Under the pieces are notes generated by a model. The model was not told the origin of the DNA. It saw nothing but the letters and a program-made list of their open reading frames with translations, and ran no database searches. Positions 32,985 to 45,799 of a stretch of DNA of 64,000 bases are shown one piece after another. The translations under genes were made by a program, and so were the position numbers. Source of the DNA: Sabethes cyaneus (lineage: Eukaryota > Arthropoda > Insecta > Diptera > Culicidae); assembly GCF_943734655.1 (NCBI RefSeq), contig NC_071355.1:205035939-205099938 (forward strand), read 5' to 3'. Within the stretch, counting starts at the first letter, position 1; each line of letters begins with the position of its first letter.

Positions 32985-33310
32985 GATGATCTGAACCTAT
33001 ACCGATTTGATATCTGTGCTTGGGAAGTAAGCCAAAACAAGTGACAAAGTTTCTCAACAAAATTTCTTAACATCGTGATTAAACCTGAACGATTTTGATG
33101 TCCTTGCTTGGGAAGTACGCCAGAAAGAGTGATAAAGCCCCCTTGCGTCGAAAAATTTCTTACGAACGCGATTAAAGCTAGTCCAATTTGATGTCTGTTT
33201 TAGGGAAGTTTGCCAGAAAAAATGACTAAATTCCATTGCTCCAACAGATTGCAAATTCCTTACCGCGAGACGATTAAACCTAGGCGAATTTGATATCTAT
33301 GTTGGAAAAG
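32985..33310. repeat. Diverged tandem repeat, ~90-100-bp unit, about four units
   Basis: The phrase GATTTGATATCTGTGCTTGGGAAGTA recurs with drift near 33004, 33091, 33185 and 33286, each followed by GCCA-A-A-GTGA-AAA. A single inverted unit is at 52440-52530. Confidence 0.7.
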
Positions 33311-33986
33311 TGCAGTACAGCTGTAATGTTCGGTTATAATATGATTCTGTATCGATACGATTGTGTGCCGTTGCATTGGAAGGGTAGCGAAAAGATGTCC
33401 TGTTGATATAATGGAATTGAATTGGTAAAATCCCTTCAACGTGGGGTAATAAAAACTATCTTTAATTTCTGTAAGGTAGCAGGAAAGCAACGGTTTGTGT
33501 TCTTGATTTTGTTAACGGGAAATTAGCAATCATTGATTTTTCATCGGAGACACCAATGTCGGAAGCAGTTTTTGGGCCCAAAAGCGGGGCTCTGTTTGTA
33601 AAAATGTAAATACTGCATTCTTCTTGCCAATCTGAACACAACGAATATATTTTTGTTTCAAACAAAAAAACTGCTTTTGAAATTGGCAGAATCGATGACT
33701 GCTAATTTCGCCTTAAATTGTTTCCAAATGCACATAGAAATAACTCTGAAAGCTAATGAGAATTGACCATTTACAATGCCACTACTTTGATAAATGTTAC
33801 ATACAACGCATGCAGCATGTATATATGCTGCATATAGCATGTATACATGACGAATCGAATGATTACATGCATGGATACATGCTACCACTACTACAAAGAG
33901 ACTTACGTAGTCCTGCGTCACCTACATATGCGGTCGTGTCTTGTACACAACTCCTCTGATTTTTTAGCAGTGTAGTGCTGGGTGGT
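33311..33986. other. No gene recognised
   Basis: Non-coding. A cluster of CATGTATA/TATACATG words at 33808-33885 forms small overlapping palindromes. GTCGTGTCTTGTACACAAC near 33933 recurs in inverted form at 42930-42950. Confidence 0.45.
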
Positions 33987-33990
33987 GTGT

Positions 33991-35104
33991 GTTGTGTTGT
34001 GTTGTGTTGTGTTGTGCTGTGCTGTGCTGTGCTGTGCTGTGCTGTGCTGTGCTGTGCTGTGCTGTGCTGTGCTGTGCTGTGCTGTGCTGTGCTGTGCTGT
34101 GCTGTGCTGTGCTGTGCTGTGCTGTGCTGTGCTGTGTTGTGCTGTGCTGTGCTGTGCTGTGCTGTGCTGTGCTGTGCTGTGCTGTGCTGTGCTGTGCTGT
34201 GCTGTGCTGTGCTGTGCTGTGCTGTGCTGTGCTGTGCTGTGCTGTGCTGTGCTGTGCTGTGCTGTGCTGTGCTGTGCTGTGCTGTGCTGTGCTGTGCTGT
34301 GCTGTGCTGTGCTGTGCTGTGCTGTGCTGTGCTGTGCTGTGCTGTGCTGTGCTGTGCTGTGCTGTGCTGTGCTGTGCTGTGCTGTGCTGTGCTGTGCTGT
34401 GCTGTGCTGTGCTGTGCTGTGCTGTGCTGTGCTGTGCTGTGCTGTGCTGTGCTGTGCTGTGCTGTGCTGTGCTGTGCTGTGCTGTGCTGTGCTGTGCTGT
34501 GCTGTGCTGTGCTGTGCTGTGCTGTGCTGTGCTGTGCTGTGCTGTGCTGTGCTGTGCTGTGCTGTGCTGTGCTGTGCTGTGCTGTGCTGTGCTGTGCTGT
34601 GCTGTGCTGTGCTGTGCTGTGCTGTGCTGTGCTGTGCTGTGCTGTGCTGTGCTGTGCTGTGCTGTGCTGTGCTGTGCTGTGCTGTGCTGTGCTGTGCTGT
34701 GCTGTGCTGTGCTGTGCTGTGCTGTGCTGTGCTGTGCTGTGCTGTGCTGTGCTGTGCTGTGCTGTGCTGTGCTGTGCTGTGCTGTGCTGTGCTGTGCTGT
34801 GCTGTGCTGTGCTGTGCTGTGCTGTGCTGTGCTGTGCTGTGCTGTGCTGTGCTGTGCTGTGCTGTGCTGTGCTGTGCTGTGCTGTGCTGTGCTGTGCTGT
34901 GCTGTGCTGTGCTGTGCTGTGCTGTGCTGTGCTGTGCTGTGCTGTGCTGTGCTGTGCTGTGCTGTGCTGTGCTGTGCTGTGCTGTGCTGTGCTGTGCTGT
35001 GCTGTGCTGTGCTGTGCTGTGCTGTGCTGTGCTGTGCTGTGCTGTGCTGTGCTGTGCTGTGCTGTGCTGTGCTGTGCTGTGTTGTGTTGTGTTGTGTTGT
35101 GTTG
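33991..35104. repeat. (GCTGT)n pentanucleotide satellite, ~1.1 kb
   Basis: 213 contiguous units at 34016-35080, only one variant (GTTGT at 34136-34140). Five GTTGT units border the left side (33991-34015) and four and a fraction the right. All frames on both strands are open (CCAVL and STAQH peptides), but there is no reason to call a gene. Confidence 0.97.
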
Positions 35105-38100
35105 CATTCTGCACTTTACCGAACCTACTGGAGTTTGCCCAAGTAACAGTTTTAAAGCCGCTTAATTTTATTTGAATTTTATAGAGGTTTTTTGGTGTAT
35201 GAATAATTGTCTTATGTTTTATCATGGTACTGCGCAATACCAAGCTGATACAAGTCAAAAATTACTTATAGCTAGTTATAAAACCATAACTTTTAATAGT
35301 GCAAATATATTGTGATCACGGTAAAACTGGTTGTCTGCGATATAAGTGGGGTGTTGCAATACAATATGGCGTACCATTCAAAATTATTTTTTTTACGGAA
35401 GGGGTTATAGGAAGTTTGTATTAATTTTATTAGAAACAAAAATTGACTAATTGAATATATTTATTTTGTTTAAACAGCATGTTTTCAAAATTTAGCAACA
35501 GGCTTAAAAACATTGTTTTAGTCGCTTATCATTCAACTACTACTGAGTTATACTACTGAAATTTAACGCGCATAGTCTGCACAACTACGGAAACTGCTGA
35601 ATATTTATTATATATTAATCCGTATTTGCTGTGAATTAAATCGATTAGAATGATCTGCCAGTAAAACTTTACTGTTTTAGCTTTTCACGCAGCAAATTTT
35701 ATGCACTACAGCTTTGTCGAACATGGCGAAAAGCTTTACTAGATTATGGCGATTGCCGTCAAGCAGCGAAAATCGTAATCGGTTTTATTGCTGCTTTCAG
35801 CAGTGCGTTATGAACCTACTTGAGCACAGTTTTATTTAAGGGTATTAAGGGCCCGACCCTTCAAGAGGTTAAAGAAACTTCTATCGAAGTATTATAGCAG
35901 TCATCATAAGTTTCTAGTGGAGCTCAAAGTTTTATTGATGGTTTTATGAAATTGGAAATGAAATTTACTTGAATAACGTAATAAAACTTAAATTGCTGCT
36001 TTGTTATGACCACTAGCATGTCAAGCATATGTGGTTACAGAGCCTCTGTACAGTAAACATTACTTTGAATGCATAGGATAATGGCAGTTAAAGTAGAAAT
36101 TATTGCCCGAAACATTAATTTTTCGACTTCAAATAACAGAGAATTATAATAAACCTAAAAACAACGCTATCTATGCATGTCGTCTGTACCCCAGAGCATC
36201 CATTTTGGGTTTCTTTTTTTAATTTGTATGTAAATTTTATATTTTCTTAATTCTATCCGAACATATTTGACAACATGAAAACAAGAATAGTCAGTAGAGT
36301 TGAAAATTTTCCGAACGAAATCAATACATTTCGTGCGTCGTGCAACAAAAATCCACCACAACTAATCTATTATAGGTGTATTTAAGGATGGCGTTTCAGT
36401 TTACGGCGAAATAGGCTATCAATCTGTTTTCGGAAGTGGTTGTTGTTTTATTGCAAACGAACGACAGATATAGCAAGATGTACAGAGATTGTTCAATCTA
36501 TCGTTTAGTTGAATTCCCACAAAAATGTGTAGGGACCACGCAGAAGGCAGCAGCAGTAATGTTTTTGCTGCTTTACTCTGTCGAAATTTATTGGCAGTTA
36601 TAAAAGCTGGTTTCGAGAAAATGTTATATGAATGTATACGTACAATCTGTGTTTCAATTTTCAAGGGACACAGTGAGCACGTGTTAGGTACATTTTTAGC
36701 GCTAGCGGGAATAAAAGCTGTACAGAAGTTGTCGAGTAGAACTCGAGTGACAGATGCATTTGATAATGTTATTATCTGAAGTTGGAATCGACGAGGCTAC
36801 CAGGTAGGAAAAAATTAATGAACGAGTGCGAAACAAGCCGTGACCTAAAGGCAACGAGAATGACGAAAATTAAGCCAAGAAATAAAAAAACCATTCAACT
36901 GTGCAAGAATCGGAAAACAGAAGACTGAAGATTTAATTATTTCGTGTGAAATTGGGTTGTAATTTAGCTATATCGTTTGCCGTTCCGTTGCCGTTTCGTG
37001 AGTAATGTTATTTCTTTTCGTTGCTTTTTGTTTTGTTTTATTTTTTTATCTGAAAAATAATTCATTGCAATTGGAGGTGGATTTTCCAGTGCAATCGATC
37101 TTAATTCACTACCTGAAGGCACCGACGATGGTGCTGTTGTGAAATCAAAGTTTGCTTCAACTCACTGAAATAATGTTTCGCAGAAGATAAACTTTATTTC
37201 TTTTTACTCGCGAAGTACAAGTACTGTTCGACGAGTAATTGAAATTCAAACAGACCGAGCGAGGAAAAGAGTAACCGGCTAAGAATGATTATAGAGGTAA
37301 AAGAATAAAAAAACATTGTTTAATTAAACATCCTCAATTTGAATATTCTTCATTTAAAGAGGTTGAACCATAGCAACGCATGGTGAAAAATTCTGTAATA
37401 TTACGCAAAACAATTTTACACTGGAATTGACCAGCGTCGGTACTTTTGCGAAAACTTACCAGTTATGAAACAAAACTGGCAGTGACTGGCAGTGCTTCCG
37501 AGCTGATGGAGTTCCTTTCCAGAAACTTTATCCTCAACCGTTTATGCATGACTGCCGTTATCGGTCAATAGCAATCGATACCGCTTCGGGGAAAACTTTC
37601 CGCAACTAGCTCGTTAACAGCTAACTTTAAACAAAGCTAAGCGGATGGGAAAGTTTTGCGCTTTTACGCACCAAAAATCACAGCACCACACCGATGGATG
37701 AGGCAAATTTCCTCCGGTCCCAGATGCACTTTGCATTCGCAAGAAATTGCCACTTTAAGCGGTGGCAAAAACTATTGAACCAGATAACCGAGCTCTTCCG
37801 GTGAAAAGATTCCTCACAGTTGAGCGGCTGCGAAACTTTTCCTTGTGGGAACGCTATGAATCTTGTCTTAATTCGAATCCTCTCCTCCCTCCTTGAGCAA
37901 AGGGTCCTCCTCAGTCAAAGGGTAGTTCATATAGCTTCACATCCGGTCATTCACACTCCAAAATATAACAAAGAAGTCAAACTGTTGTGGTCTATGATTA
38001 TTTCTGTCCCAGTGCAGCCCATGTTCTCATGGATTGTTGTTCCTCTTTTGGCCCATCCCGATGCGATGCGATGGTACGGAGAGAAATCAGAACCATCCAT

Positions 38101-41100
38101 GATGATACTTGATCAATCCCATAATAAACAGAAGTGTCTCAACTCAATTAAGCTTAGAAGCCAATACATAGAAAGGAGTGAGCTGGTCCGTGCCAATCGG
38201 AGCAAATTCGATTCTGCACCAGAGCTTTCTTTGGTTTATTGTTGTATCCTTTCAGGACTGGAAACTTTTTATGTTGTGCTGCATAACAAGACCGAGAAAA
38301 ACGAAACTTTGTTAATATTGCTACCTACTACGGTTCAGCCAGTGCAGTATCTATTTCTGATGGATGTTTTTCGAAGGTGGAGAAAACTTGTCTGTAAGAA
38401 TGAAAATGGAGCGTGATAAGAAAAACAATCACAGCTTCTAAGAAGCTTCTACTGGCAGTATGTATAAGGACTTTCAAGTCACATTTTCAGTGTATGTTCT
38501 GTCAATGACCAACTTCATCGTTTCGGATCGACCATGATTTTCAGACGCCGAAACAAAAGATGACAAAACACATTCGTGAAAATAGCGAAGGAAACACCCC
38601 CACAAAAGCTGGACCACGTAGCCGCGTCAGTTAATAAATAATTACGGCGGCATAATGACGATATCCTGCCTCAACCTGCAGATGTCCATGCGAACGCAAC
38701 GCAAAATATAATGGAAATGAATATCGTTTCCTCCCCGGAATCCGGCGATTGCAAGCTATGGCTTGTGCAAGTGTATTCTTTTTTTTTCTTCGGAGGATTG
38801 GAAATTGCGCTAGCGGCAGATTCCGCCCACATCATCAAGGAGTGTCCAAGCGAGATCGAACGCCCGATGGCTGCTGTGGTGGGTAACCAAAACAAGCTAA
38901 TTTGTTCTGTTGACCAGCTTCTTCTTCTGCGGATGCTGCTGGTCGCTTTACTTCAGGCGCTACTGGGAAGCTGGACTATACTATTTATACAATACATAAA
39001 GTTTATACTGCCTTCTGTCACTGACCATACGTATATGCCGAGCGGTCACAAACTCTGTGGATAATGTAATTAATTAGCCAGAACCAGAGATTACTGGAGA
39101 CAAACTTCATTATGAGCAATAGAAGTAGACCGGTTTTCCCGTTGATGCTGCAGCTCTTTGCTTGCCAGGAGTGCCGAAACCAACCGTTGTTGTCGAATCC
39201 GTTTTCGCATATCAAGGTTTTCCCCCGGGAGCCGGAGCGATTGTCAAAGTAAGACAAATGTGTGATTAATGGGCTCATTAAAATGGTGCTAAGCTCCGGA
39301 TCTGTTTGTTCCCGTGAGGCAGGGGGGATTTTCTTCGAACTATAGGGCTGTTTCTTACCCGTGTGGATTGCAACGTTTGTAAGCGCAGCAATTTACTTTA
39401 ATTTTGGTTGTTTAGTTAAGTGTGTCGTTTTTAGGGTACGCTATATTCTCTTACTTGTATGAATGCACCTACGCCCAGAACCGTAGCTTGACATTCTGGC
39501 GCCTTTAGCGAAGACCCACTGAATATTGTTTTAAATTTTAGCATTTAAACTAAAATTTAAAGTAGTGTAATTGTATATAATGTATTTTCTGGTTATTTTA
39601 GGAGCTTTGTATCCCTTATTCAATATTTTTCAGAGTTTTTTCCAGCGTCCTGCTCCTGCTCGTGCACTTTTTTGCGCCACAATAGTCCTTGGTACGGATG
39701 ATACGTAACTGTACACGAAGATCAGAAACGGGTACACTACAAAGATTACAAGCCTGTATGATATACTCTAAATAAAATTGAAAGATTTAGACTATTTAAT
39801 GATAATGGACCGACAACCCTTAGGCAAACCAGCATTAGCAAATGTTAGTATTTAAACTTATCTGAATATTTTGGTTGAATTGATAAAATCAACAAAATAA
39901 AAAAACGGACGAGAGAAATTTACTCAAACGTTTCATTTTTACTGGTTGAGAATCGTACATTTGTGCTTTTTCGATGCTATTTTATCCAAAGCTTTTGATT
40001 CAGAAATAAGTTTCTATTGAGCTTTTATCGAACTAAATCATGCACATGCGCGATAATAGTGAGCGTTCAAAAACTTTACTTTTTGCGATACACGCTTTCT
40101 TATAAAAGTTAGAACATGTTTGCAACCGTGCTTGAATCATGCAAGCTCCAATGAAATTAAACGTTTTCTTCTTCAAACGCATAGTCATGTTCAAGATGCC
40201 AGAGCTTTTTAAGAGTTATTTGAAAACTGCAAGAAGCTTATATCGATTTTGTTTCGTTACATGTGTTTTGTGTTATCAGTACAAATTGCAAATATTCAGC
40301 ATGTTTTGTCGAGTACACCAACGTTTCCCAAAACTTTACCTCGCCGTAAAATTTCGCCGTTTCGTAAACTAGAGTTCGGTCAGGGGGCTCACAAAATAGG
40401 GTGGGGTCCACTGCATTAGACACTAGTTGCCAATTTTAACTGATTTCTCAGCCAGGCACATCGAAGTCAGTTTGATTGAAGTCAGTTTTAAAGCGACGCG
40501 GTGCTGCTTCAGTTGAAACCCAGGCTTCGTTGCTTTATTGTTGAGTAACGATTTGCCATTGAATGTGACATTATCGGGCGCTGGTTATGATACTCGCACG
40601 CAACCCACAATCTGTCTGTAAACAAATTTTCATGATCTGTTTCTACGTTGAATAGTGCTTTTTCTCTGGTAATCGGTAAACGGTACACGTGAGTTTTCAA
40701 AAAGCTGAAAATTTTGCGCAAAACTTTTCTACGGCTTACAAAAGAACACTGATAATAAAGCATTTACAAGTTGCAGACGTTTTGGAAGTAGCAGAAAATG
40801 TTGCCCGTGACCAGAAAACTTATTTCCACCATTTGTTGGTCAACAACGGCAAAAAATTCAACTTTTCCCTCGTGGCCTGTGTTATTAGAATATTAACTGG
40901 GCAAGAAAATATAATAAACTCTTCAATCGTTGTATGGACCTTAAAAGGACCGATTGTTTGATTACCATAGCTCCAGCTTGCAATTAACTTGCACTAACGC
41001 ACTTAACTGGAAAACCTCAGCAGCTATGCAATCGACGAAGCCGTTCGTGTATGGTCATGAGTCACGGTGAAATACCAGTCCAGGTGGTCAGCTGCAAGTG

Positions 41101-41962
41101 ACGTGGGATAATTCTGGTCTTTTTGTTGTCGCGAGTAGTATTTCATGCCAACTCAAGCACTTCCGCAGCTAATTATTCCATCACGGCAGCCAGCTCCAGG
41201 TTCAATACTTTCCTTTCTTCAGCAGCTGATAAATACGACCGACCGAGAACCACAGACGTGCACGACTCGAGCGTGACTTTCGTTGCTCTTGATGTTTCCT
41301 CCTTTGCCGCGTCCAGAGATGCCGATGAGATGTTGGCAGTAACGCAGCTAGCGTTTGAATAATGCTGTTCGCCGGCTTACCTCTTGTTATATCCCAGAGC
41401 AAGCGACAAGAATCGGTCCCGCCTATTTTTCATGGTCCATCATGCCATCATCTACGTTGAACAAACTGGAGCATTTCAATTTCAGTCTGAACAAAAGAGC
41501 AAAGTTATTAGTGAGCCGTTCACCTTTTGCTGCCAAAGAAAACTTATGCTACGTATTTCTGTAGCATTGGTGATGTATAGATTTGTGTTGCTAAAGAAAA
41601 CCGAATGAAAATGCCTGAGCTCCAAGTTCCATAAGTTTCATCAATTACCGAAAAAATTGTTCAAGAACGAACAAATTCTTATATGAAGAAGCAAAAGATG
41701 TCACTAAAACTGCTTATACTAAGACTGCTTATATGAAGATATAAAAGATTGTTGTTCTCCGCTCATTGGGCCAGCAGTATTTATTAAAACAAAACATTGA
41801 GTATAGTTTTAATGCGTTTTCCTGCGCATTTGTTGCGGTGAATTAATGTTTAATTTAATGTTAACTTGGTTTTAAGTGCTGTCACTTATTCACGGCAGAC
41901 AATTTTTTAATGTGACTATTATTGAAATTAAACTAACTGCGGCACTGCTCGTGTTGCCGTTG
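35105..41962. other. Long stretch without a recognised gene
   Basis: About 6.9 kb of non-coding, AT-rich sequence. The longest open frame (37820-38416, 198 codons with an alternative start) shows no motif or compositional sign of coding. A partial CCCAAGTAAC MITE end lies at 35138. No tRNA or terminal-repeat structure was recognised. Diverged regulatory sequence or old repeats cannot be excluded by eye. Confidence 0.45.
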
Positions 41963-41970
41963 GTGGTACA

Positions 41971-42358
41971 CAGGGCTGTTCTGCACTGAGCGCACCTCTT
42001 TTGCTTTTTTAACTGTAACACCTCAACCAAGCAAAATTTGAAAATGTTATGTATGGGGCATTTATAGTGTCAATTATTATCCATAACATTGCTGAACTAA
42101 GTATAACTCTATCTTAAGTATTTACGGAGCACTCCCAGTTCACACTGGGCGGTGCACCAAGAGCGCTCTCTGCGCCCCACCCAGTGTAAAGTGAGAGTGC
42201 GCCTTAAATACTTAAGATACAGCAATACTTAGTTCAGCAATGTTATGGATACTAATTGGTTCTATAAATGCCCCATACATAATATTTTCGAATTTTGCTT
42301 GGTTGAGGTGTTACAGTTAAATAAGTGAAATAGATTTACTAAGTGCAGGACAGCTTTG
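41971..42358. mobile_element. hAT-type foldback MITE with 8-bp target duplication
   Basis: 388 bases with CAGGGCTGTTCTGCACT at the left and the inverted AGTGCAGGACAGCTTTG at the right. It is flanked by GTGGTACA at 41963-41970 and 42359-42366. Most of the interior (42013-42316) is a near-perfect palindrome with ~140-base arms, beginning CTGTAACACCTCAACC and ending in its inverse. CAG ends and the 8-bp duplication indicate a hAT origin. Confidence 0.9.
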
Positions 42359-42479
42359 GTGGTACAGCACAATAAGGAATTATCAAGGCAAATAGCAATC
42401 AAGGAAAAATGGTAGCATTTCATTTACTGCTCTGAATTCTACCAAGACTTGTTCGATAATAATTGGAAATTATTCCAAC

Positions 42480-42960
42480 CAATCACAAAGCGACAATTTT
42501 TAGTACGACCGAATTAGAGTTATTTTCAATTTTTCAATGACGCGCATATATTTTCAAATTCGATTTTTTGATCAATTGGTGTAAATATCTTGAACATTTA
42601 TTGAAAATTGACTGAATTATAAGCCGAAGCGTGAAAACGCGTTACGCGTTTGATGACGTCATTTCCAACAACCAATCACGAAGCGAGAATTCTGGTTAAA
42701 TAGGTTCATTATTTTCAATTTTACAATAATTTAAGAACCCATATTCTTCATATTTGTCAATTCTTAGAAGATTTTCCGATCGATTGGTGTAAGAATATTG
42801 AAAATCGATCGGAAGACCGCTAAGCTATTAGCGTTAAAAATCTGACCACTTTTCGAGAAAGATTTTTTGGAATTACACCCAATCCCAAACCTTGCCGTAG
42901 GACATAGTCCTACGTCAAAATCAGCGGGGTTGTGTACAAGACACGACATTTCGATTATTT
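42480..42960. repeat. Dispersed repeat, inverted relative of 32740-32950
   Basis: Contains AAGATTTTCCGATCGATTGG and GAAAATCGATCGGAAGAC, a short inverted pair, plus GCTATTAGCGTT, all seen in rearranged order at 32780-32880 and 60840-60900. CATAGTCCTACGTCAAAATC near 42904 pairs with the 32695 palindrome region. Confidence 0.55.
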
Positions 42961-43129
42961 TTAAATTAATGTTATTAGCGTATCAAATCTTACTTCAACA
43001 TCAAACACTATTCATATTATATGAATCATATATATATGTATTTTGATGACATCAAAAAATTGTTATGGTTAAATGGCTTTACTGTGCTGCCGGTAGAAAA
43101 ATGCAGATTTTTGCAAGTCGATTTTTTTT

Positions 43130-43700
43130 ATATCTTTTTACTCCACCTCGTCTAACCATTTTGCTAACTGCGCCCCTGGTCGTCTCGATCCTACGGGATT
43201 TGTGGCAAACACCACCTTTGCAGGGTAGTTGTCTGGTATTCTTAAAGCATGCCCTGCCTATCGCATTCGTCCAGCTTTAGCCACCTTTTAGATAGTGGGT
43301 TCGCCCTAGAGCTGTGCGAGTTCATGGTTCATTCTTAGTACTCATTTTTCGAAAACTTCGAGCACCGTAGATGTTTCATGTTTCATGCCCGTAGAGAACA
43401 ATCGGTCTAACGAGCGTCTTGTCAGGGTACACTTTGTACGGGGGCTTAGTCTGTTCGGCCGCAATTTCTAGTGAAGCCCATAGTAAGCACGACTTCTGCT
43501 GATAATACGCCCTGGTTAGTTTGTATGGTTTCGTCCTGGACGAGTTGCGATTACTCCTCCTTAGGGCTAGCTATTACGAGGAGCTTTTGGGTCTACGATG
43601 AGCGATGTATCGTCTATCTGCATCGGTTTCATATTCATTAACAACTTCGTGCGTCTAGTGATTACAGGAAGACAATCTCTCAACTAACAGAAGTCGTTGG
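43130..43700 (-). pseudogene. Non-LTR RT C-terminal remnant, minus strand
   Basis: On the minus strand, broken frames give TNQGVLSA, RPIVLYGHET-like sequence, then PAKVVFATNPVGSRRPGAQ and AKWLDEVE near 43150-43240. This is the post-RT tail of a LINE-type element, related in design to 2-376. Multiple stops and shifts mean it is dead. Confidence 0.65.
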
Positions 43701-43744
43701 CCACAATTTGTGACTATTTACAGCTGTTTCCAAGCATTGAGCGC

Positions 43745-44170
43745 TTAGCATCATACGGCACCGAACGTTTCAGTCCTTTTGATGAACACAGCATAAAACG
43801 GTTAGGTATGAGTACCGGTGATTCATCGTTGTCCATGTAAATGGTGGTTAATGGTCATGAGTTGATTAGGTTCTTGATCTCTAAAAGCGAACTGTGTAGG
43901 ACTTCGTCAGTTGGAAGCCAGATGTCCAGATTCGACTTAACACTCTGGGTCAGGCGTTTCCAAACGATGCAGAGAAGCCGGCGGGATGAAACTCCATTCC
44001 GTATCGGATGTCGTAAGCTCTTTAATGAGCTGTTCTTAGTTGAGGCTCTTCAAAACCTCCCGAAAATCTTTGCTGCACCGTTGGAAGTTAGTGCCTCGAT
44101 CGCTGACGATGACGGATGGCACACCACTCCAGGCCAAGATTTTATGGATTGCTAGAATGAATGTGAGCTA
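43745..44170 (-). pseudogene. BEL/Pao-type LTR retrotransposon integrase remnant
   Basis: Minus-strand pieces: WSGVPSVIVSDRGTNFQ (integrase core with the Asp of SDRGTNF), EWSFIPPAS, TDEVLHSSLLEIKNLINS and PLTTIYMDNDESPVLIPNRFML. That order (DRGTNF, FIPPAS, TDE.L...E....NS.PLT, PN.F.L) is the BEL/Pao integrase and its C-terminal region. Frames are broken by several indels and the usual GG.WER segment is lost. No LTRs were found nearby. Confidence 0.7.
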
Positions 44171-44706
44171 ATTCTATGTGGATAGCACGTATTGTGAGGC
44201 ATGTTGCCCCTAGCGTTATTTCGAATCGTTTTCTACGGTTACTGTCATAAAGAAAAATAGTACACCCCTACGTATGTGAACGGTCGTATGATCACAGCAG
44301 GTGTTCGCGAGGCAGAACTATTGATTGAGCGGTGTCCCTCATAATGAATGAACAGGCATAAGTTCGACCCCGTATCCTTAGCCGTATCCTTGTTGTTATC
44401 AAGAAAGATGCACTGGTAGTATACCGTACTATTTTGGGTACACTCTTGTTTGGCTTTTCTGAACTTTTGTTTGTGGAGAAGATGGCGACTGCTTATGCTG
44501 TACGAAATACGGGCGACAAATCTTCCGCATGATTGAGAGGAATGTGCTGCTCGAGCTCGAGGACAACGATTTGGAGCAGCCAAATGACCTCGACCTAGTC
44601 GACGACTGTGTTTCTCGTATAGCGCCAAAACGATATGCAGAGCAATCTAGATGACTGCTCCGAGAGGCAGCAAGTCTCACAGTCCATGTAGCAAAGACTA
44701 AGTTTA
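44171..44706. other. No gene recognised
   Basis: A minus-strand open frame of 127 codons (44245-44628) shows no family motif. Could be more of the decayed LTR element. Confidence 0.35.
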
Positions 44707-44814
44707 CCCAAGTAACAATTTGGGTTTTATTACACTCTTATGATGGCATTTAAGGCCAAAATTGGTCCTAAAAACTGCCATAAAAATACAATAAAACTCA
44801 CATTGTTGCTTGGG
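44707..44814. mobile_element. CCCAAG foldback MITE, copy 2
   Basis: 108 bases, CCCAAGTAACAATTTGGG at the left, inverted CTTGGG at the right, centre GGCCAAAATTGGTCC. TTA occurs immediately on both sides, compatible with a 3-bp TWA duplication (PIF/Harbinger-type). Copy 1 is at 28129-28236. Confidence 0.8.
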
Positions 44815-44816
44815 TT

Positions 44817-45345
44817 ATGCTAGTGAACATTGACAATTCCATCAAACTCACAGTAGCGGGACAACAGGCTGAGCAGGTGGAAGCCTTTCAATACATTGGT
44901 AGTCAGAAAACGCCCGATGGTGGTACCAAGACTGATATAACCACACGGATCAGGAAGGCAGATAGGCCTGCGAAATATTTAGCGCTCAAATCAAATACGA
45001 ATCAGATCAGATCAGATACAAATTCGAAATACATACCAAAAACCGAATTTTCAACTCAAACGTTAAACCCGTGTTGCTCTAGGCCTGCGAAACGTGGTAC
45101 GTCTCATCGGAGACAACGCCAAAACTGCAGGTATTCATTATTCGGTGCCTGCGATATATCATTCGTGCCTGGTGGCCTGATAACTGGTTATCAAATGTTA
45201 TCAACGGCCAATAGCAACAGAATTTCATGAACGTAGGTGGAACAACGTACAAGAGACAGACCAAGAGGCTCATGGCGACGCAGCATAGCCAACGATATCC
45301 GGGTCGTTGACGAGAACCTAGCACCAGATGAAAGCCATGGCGGGT
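44817..45345 (+). pseudogene. Non-LTR RT C-terminal remnant (second family)
   Basis: Reads SIKLTVAGQQAEQVEAFQYIG, DGGTKTDITTRIRKA, then in other frames VFIIRCLRYIIRAWWPDNWL and RDRPRGSWRRSIANDI. The F.Y.GS...DGGT..DI..RI.KA and RPRGSWRR motifs are typical of the region after the RT in a different LINE family from that at 2-376. At least two frameshifts. Confidence 0.7.
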
Positions 45346-45799
45346 CGGCAGTGGAGATCTTTGATTTCATCCCTTCGTTCTCCCGGACCGGCAAACATGG
45401 ACCAATTAGTAATTATAAGGTTGACTAGCTGATTATTTTGACACTGCTTGCGAGGAAGTGCGAATCGACCAATAGAACAGTTAGGGCTCGTGGATGAAGA
45501 GTATATTGCGCGGGCGGCAAGAATGTGCAGTGCCAATGCACTTAAATCTTACGGAAGAAAAGTGATGCCAGAAAAAACAGGCATGCGCGAAAGTTCAACC
45601 TGAAAGTAAACGCATCCCACAAAATCTTTCTCTTTCCCGATCTGGACCGGCGCTAGCCAATTTGTCGCTCTACGCAAATTCCTTCAAACGAGAAACGATA
45701 AACGAGAAATAGCCGGAATTGATGTGGGCAGATATTTTACTACCTATACACTCGAAAACGTACAGTCTCGTAGCGTCTTTCTGCATAACCACTCACGAG

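Noticed and set aside
32985..33310. CRISPR-like repeat-spacer array
   Set aside because: Repeats are diverged and contiguous, spacing drifts, and the context is eukaryotic.
33863..35258. Several 385-446-codon open frames of CCAVL or STAQH repeats
   Set aside because: By-products of the GCTGT pentamer, open in every phase on both strands; no flanking gene structure.
37820..38416. 198-codon open frame as a gene
   Set aside because: No motif, no ATG-context support and no similarity to a family I recognise.
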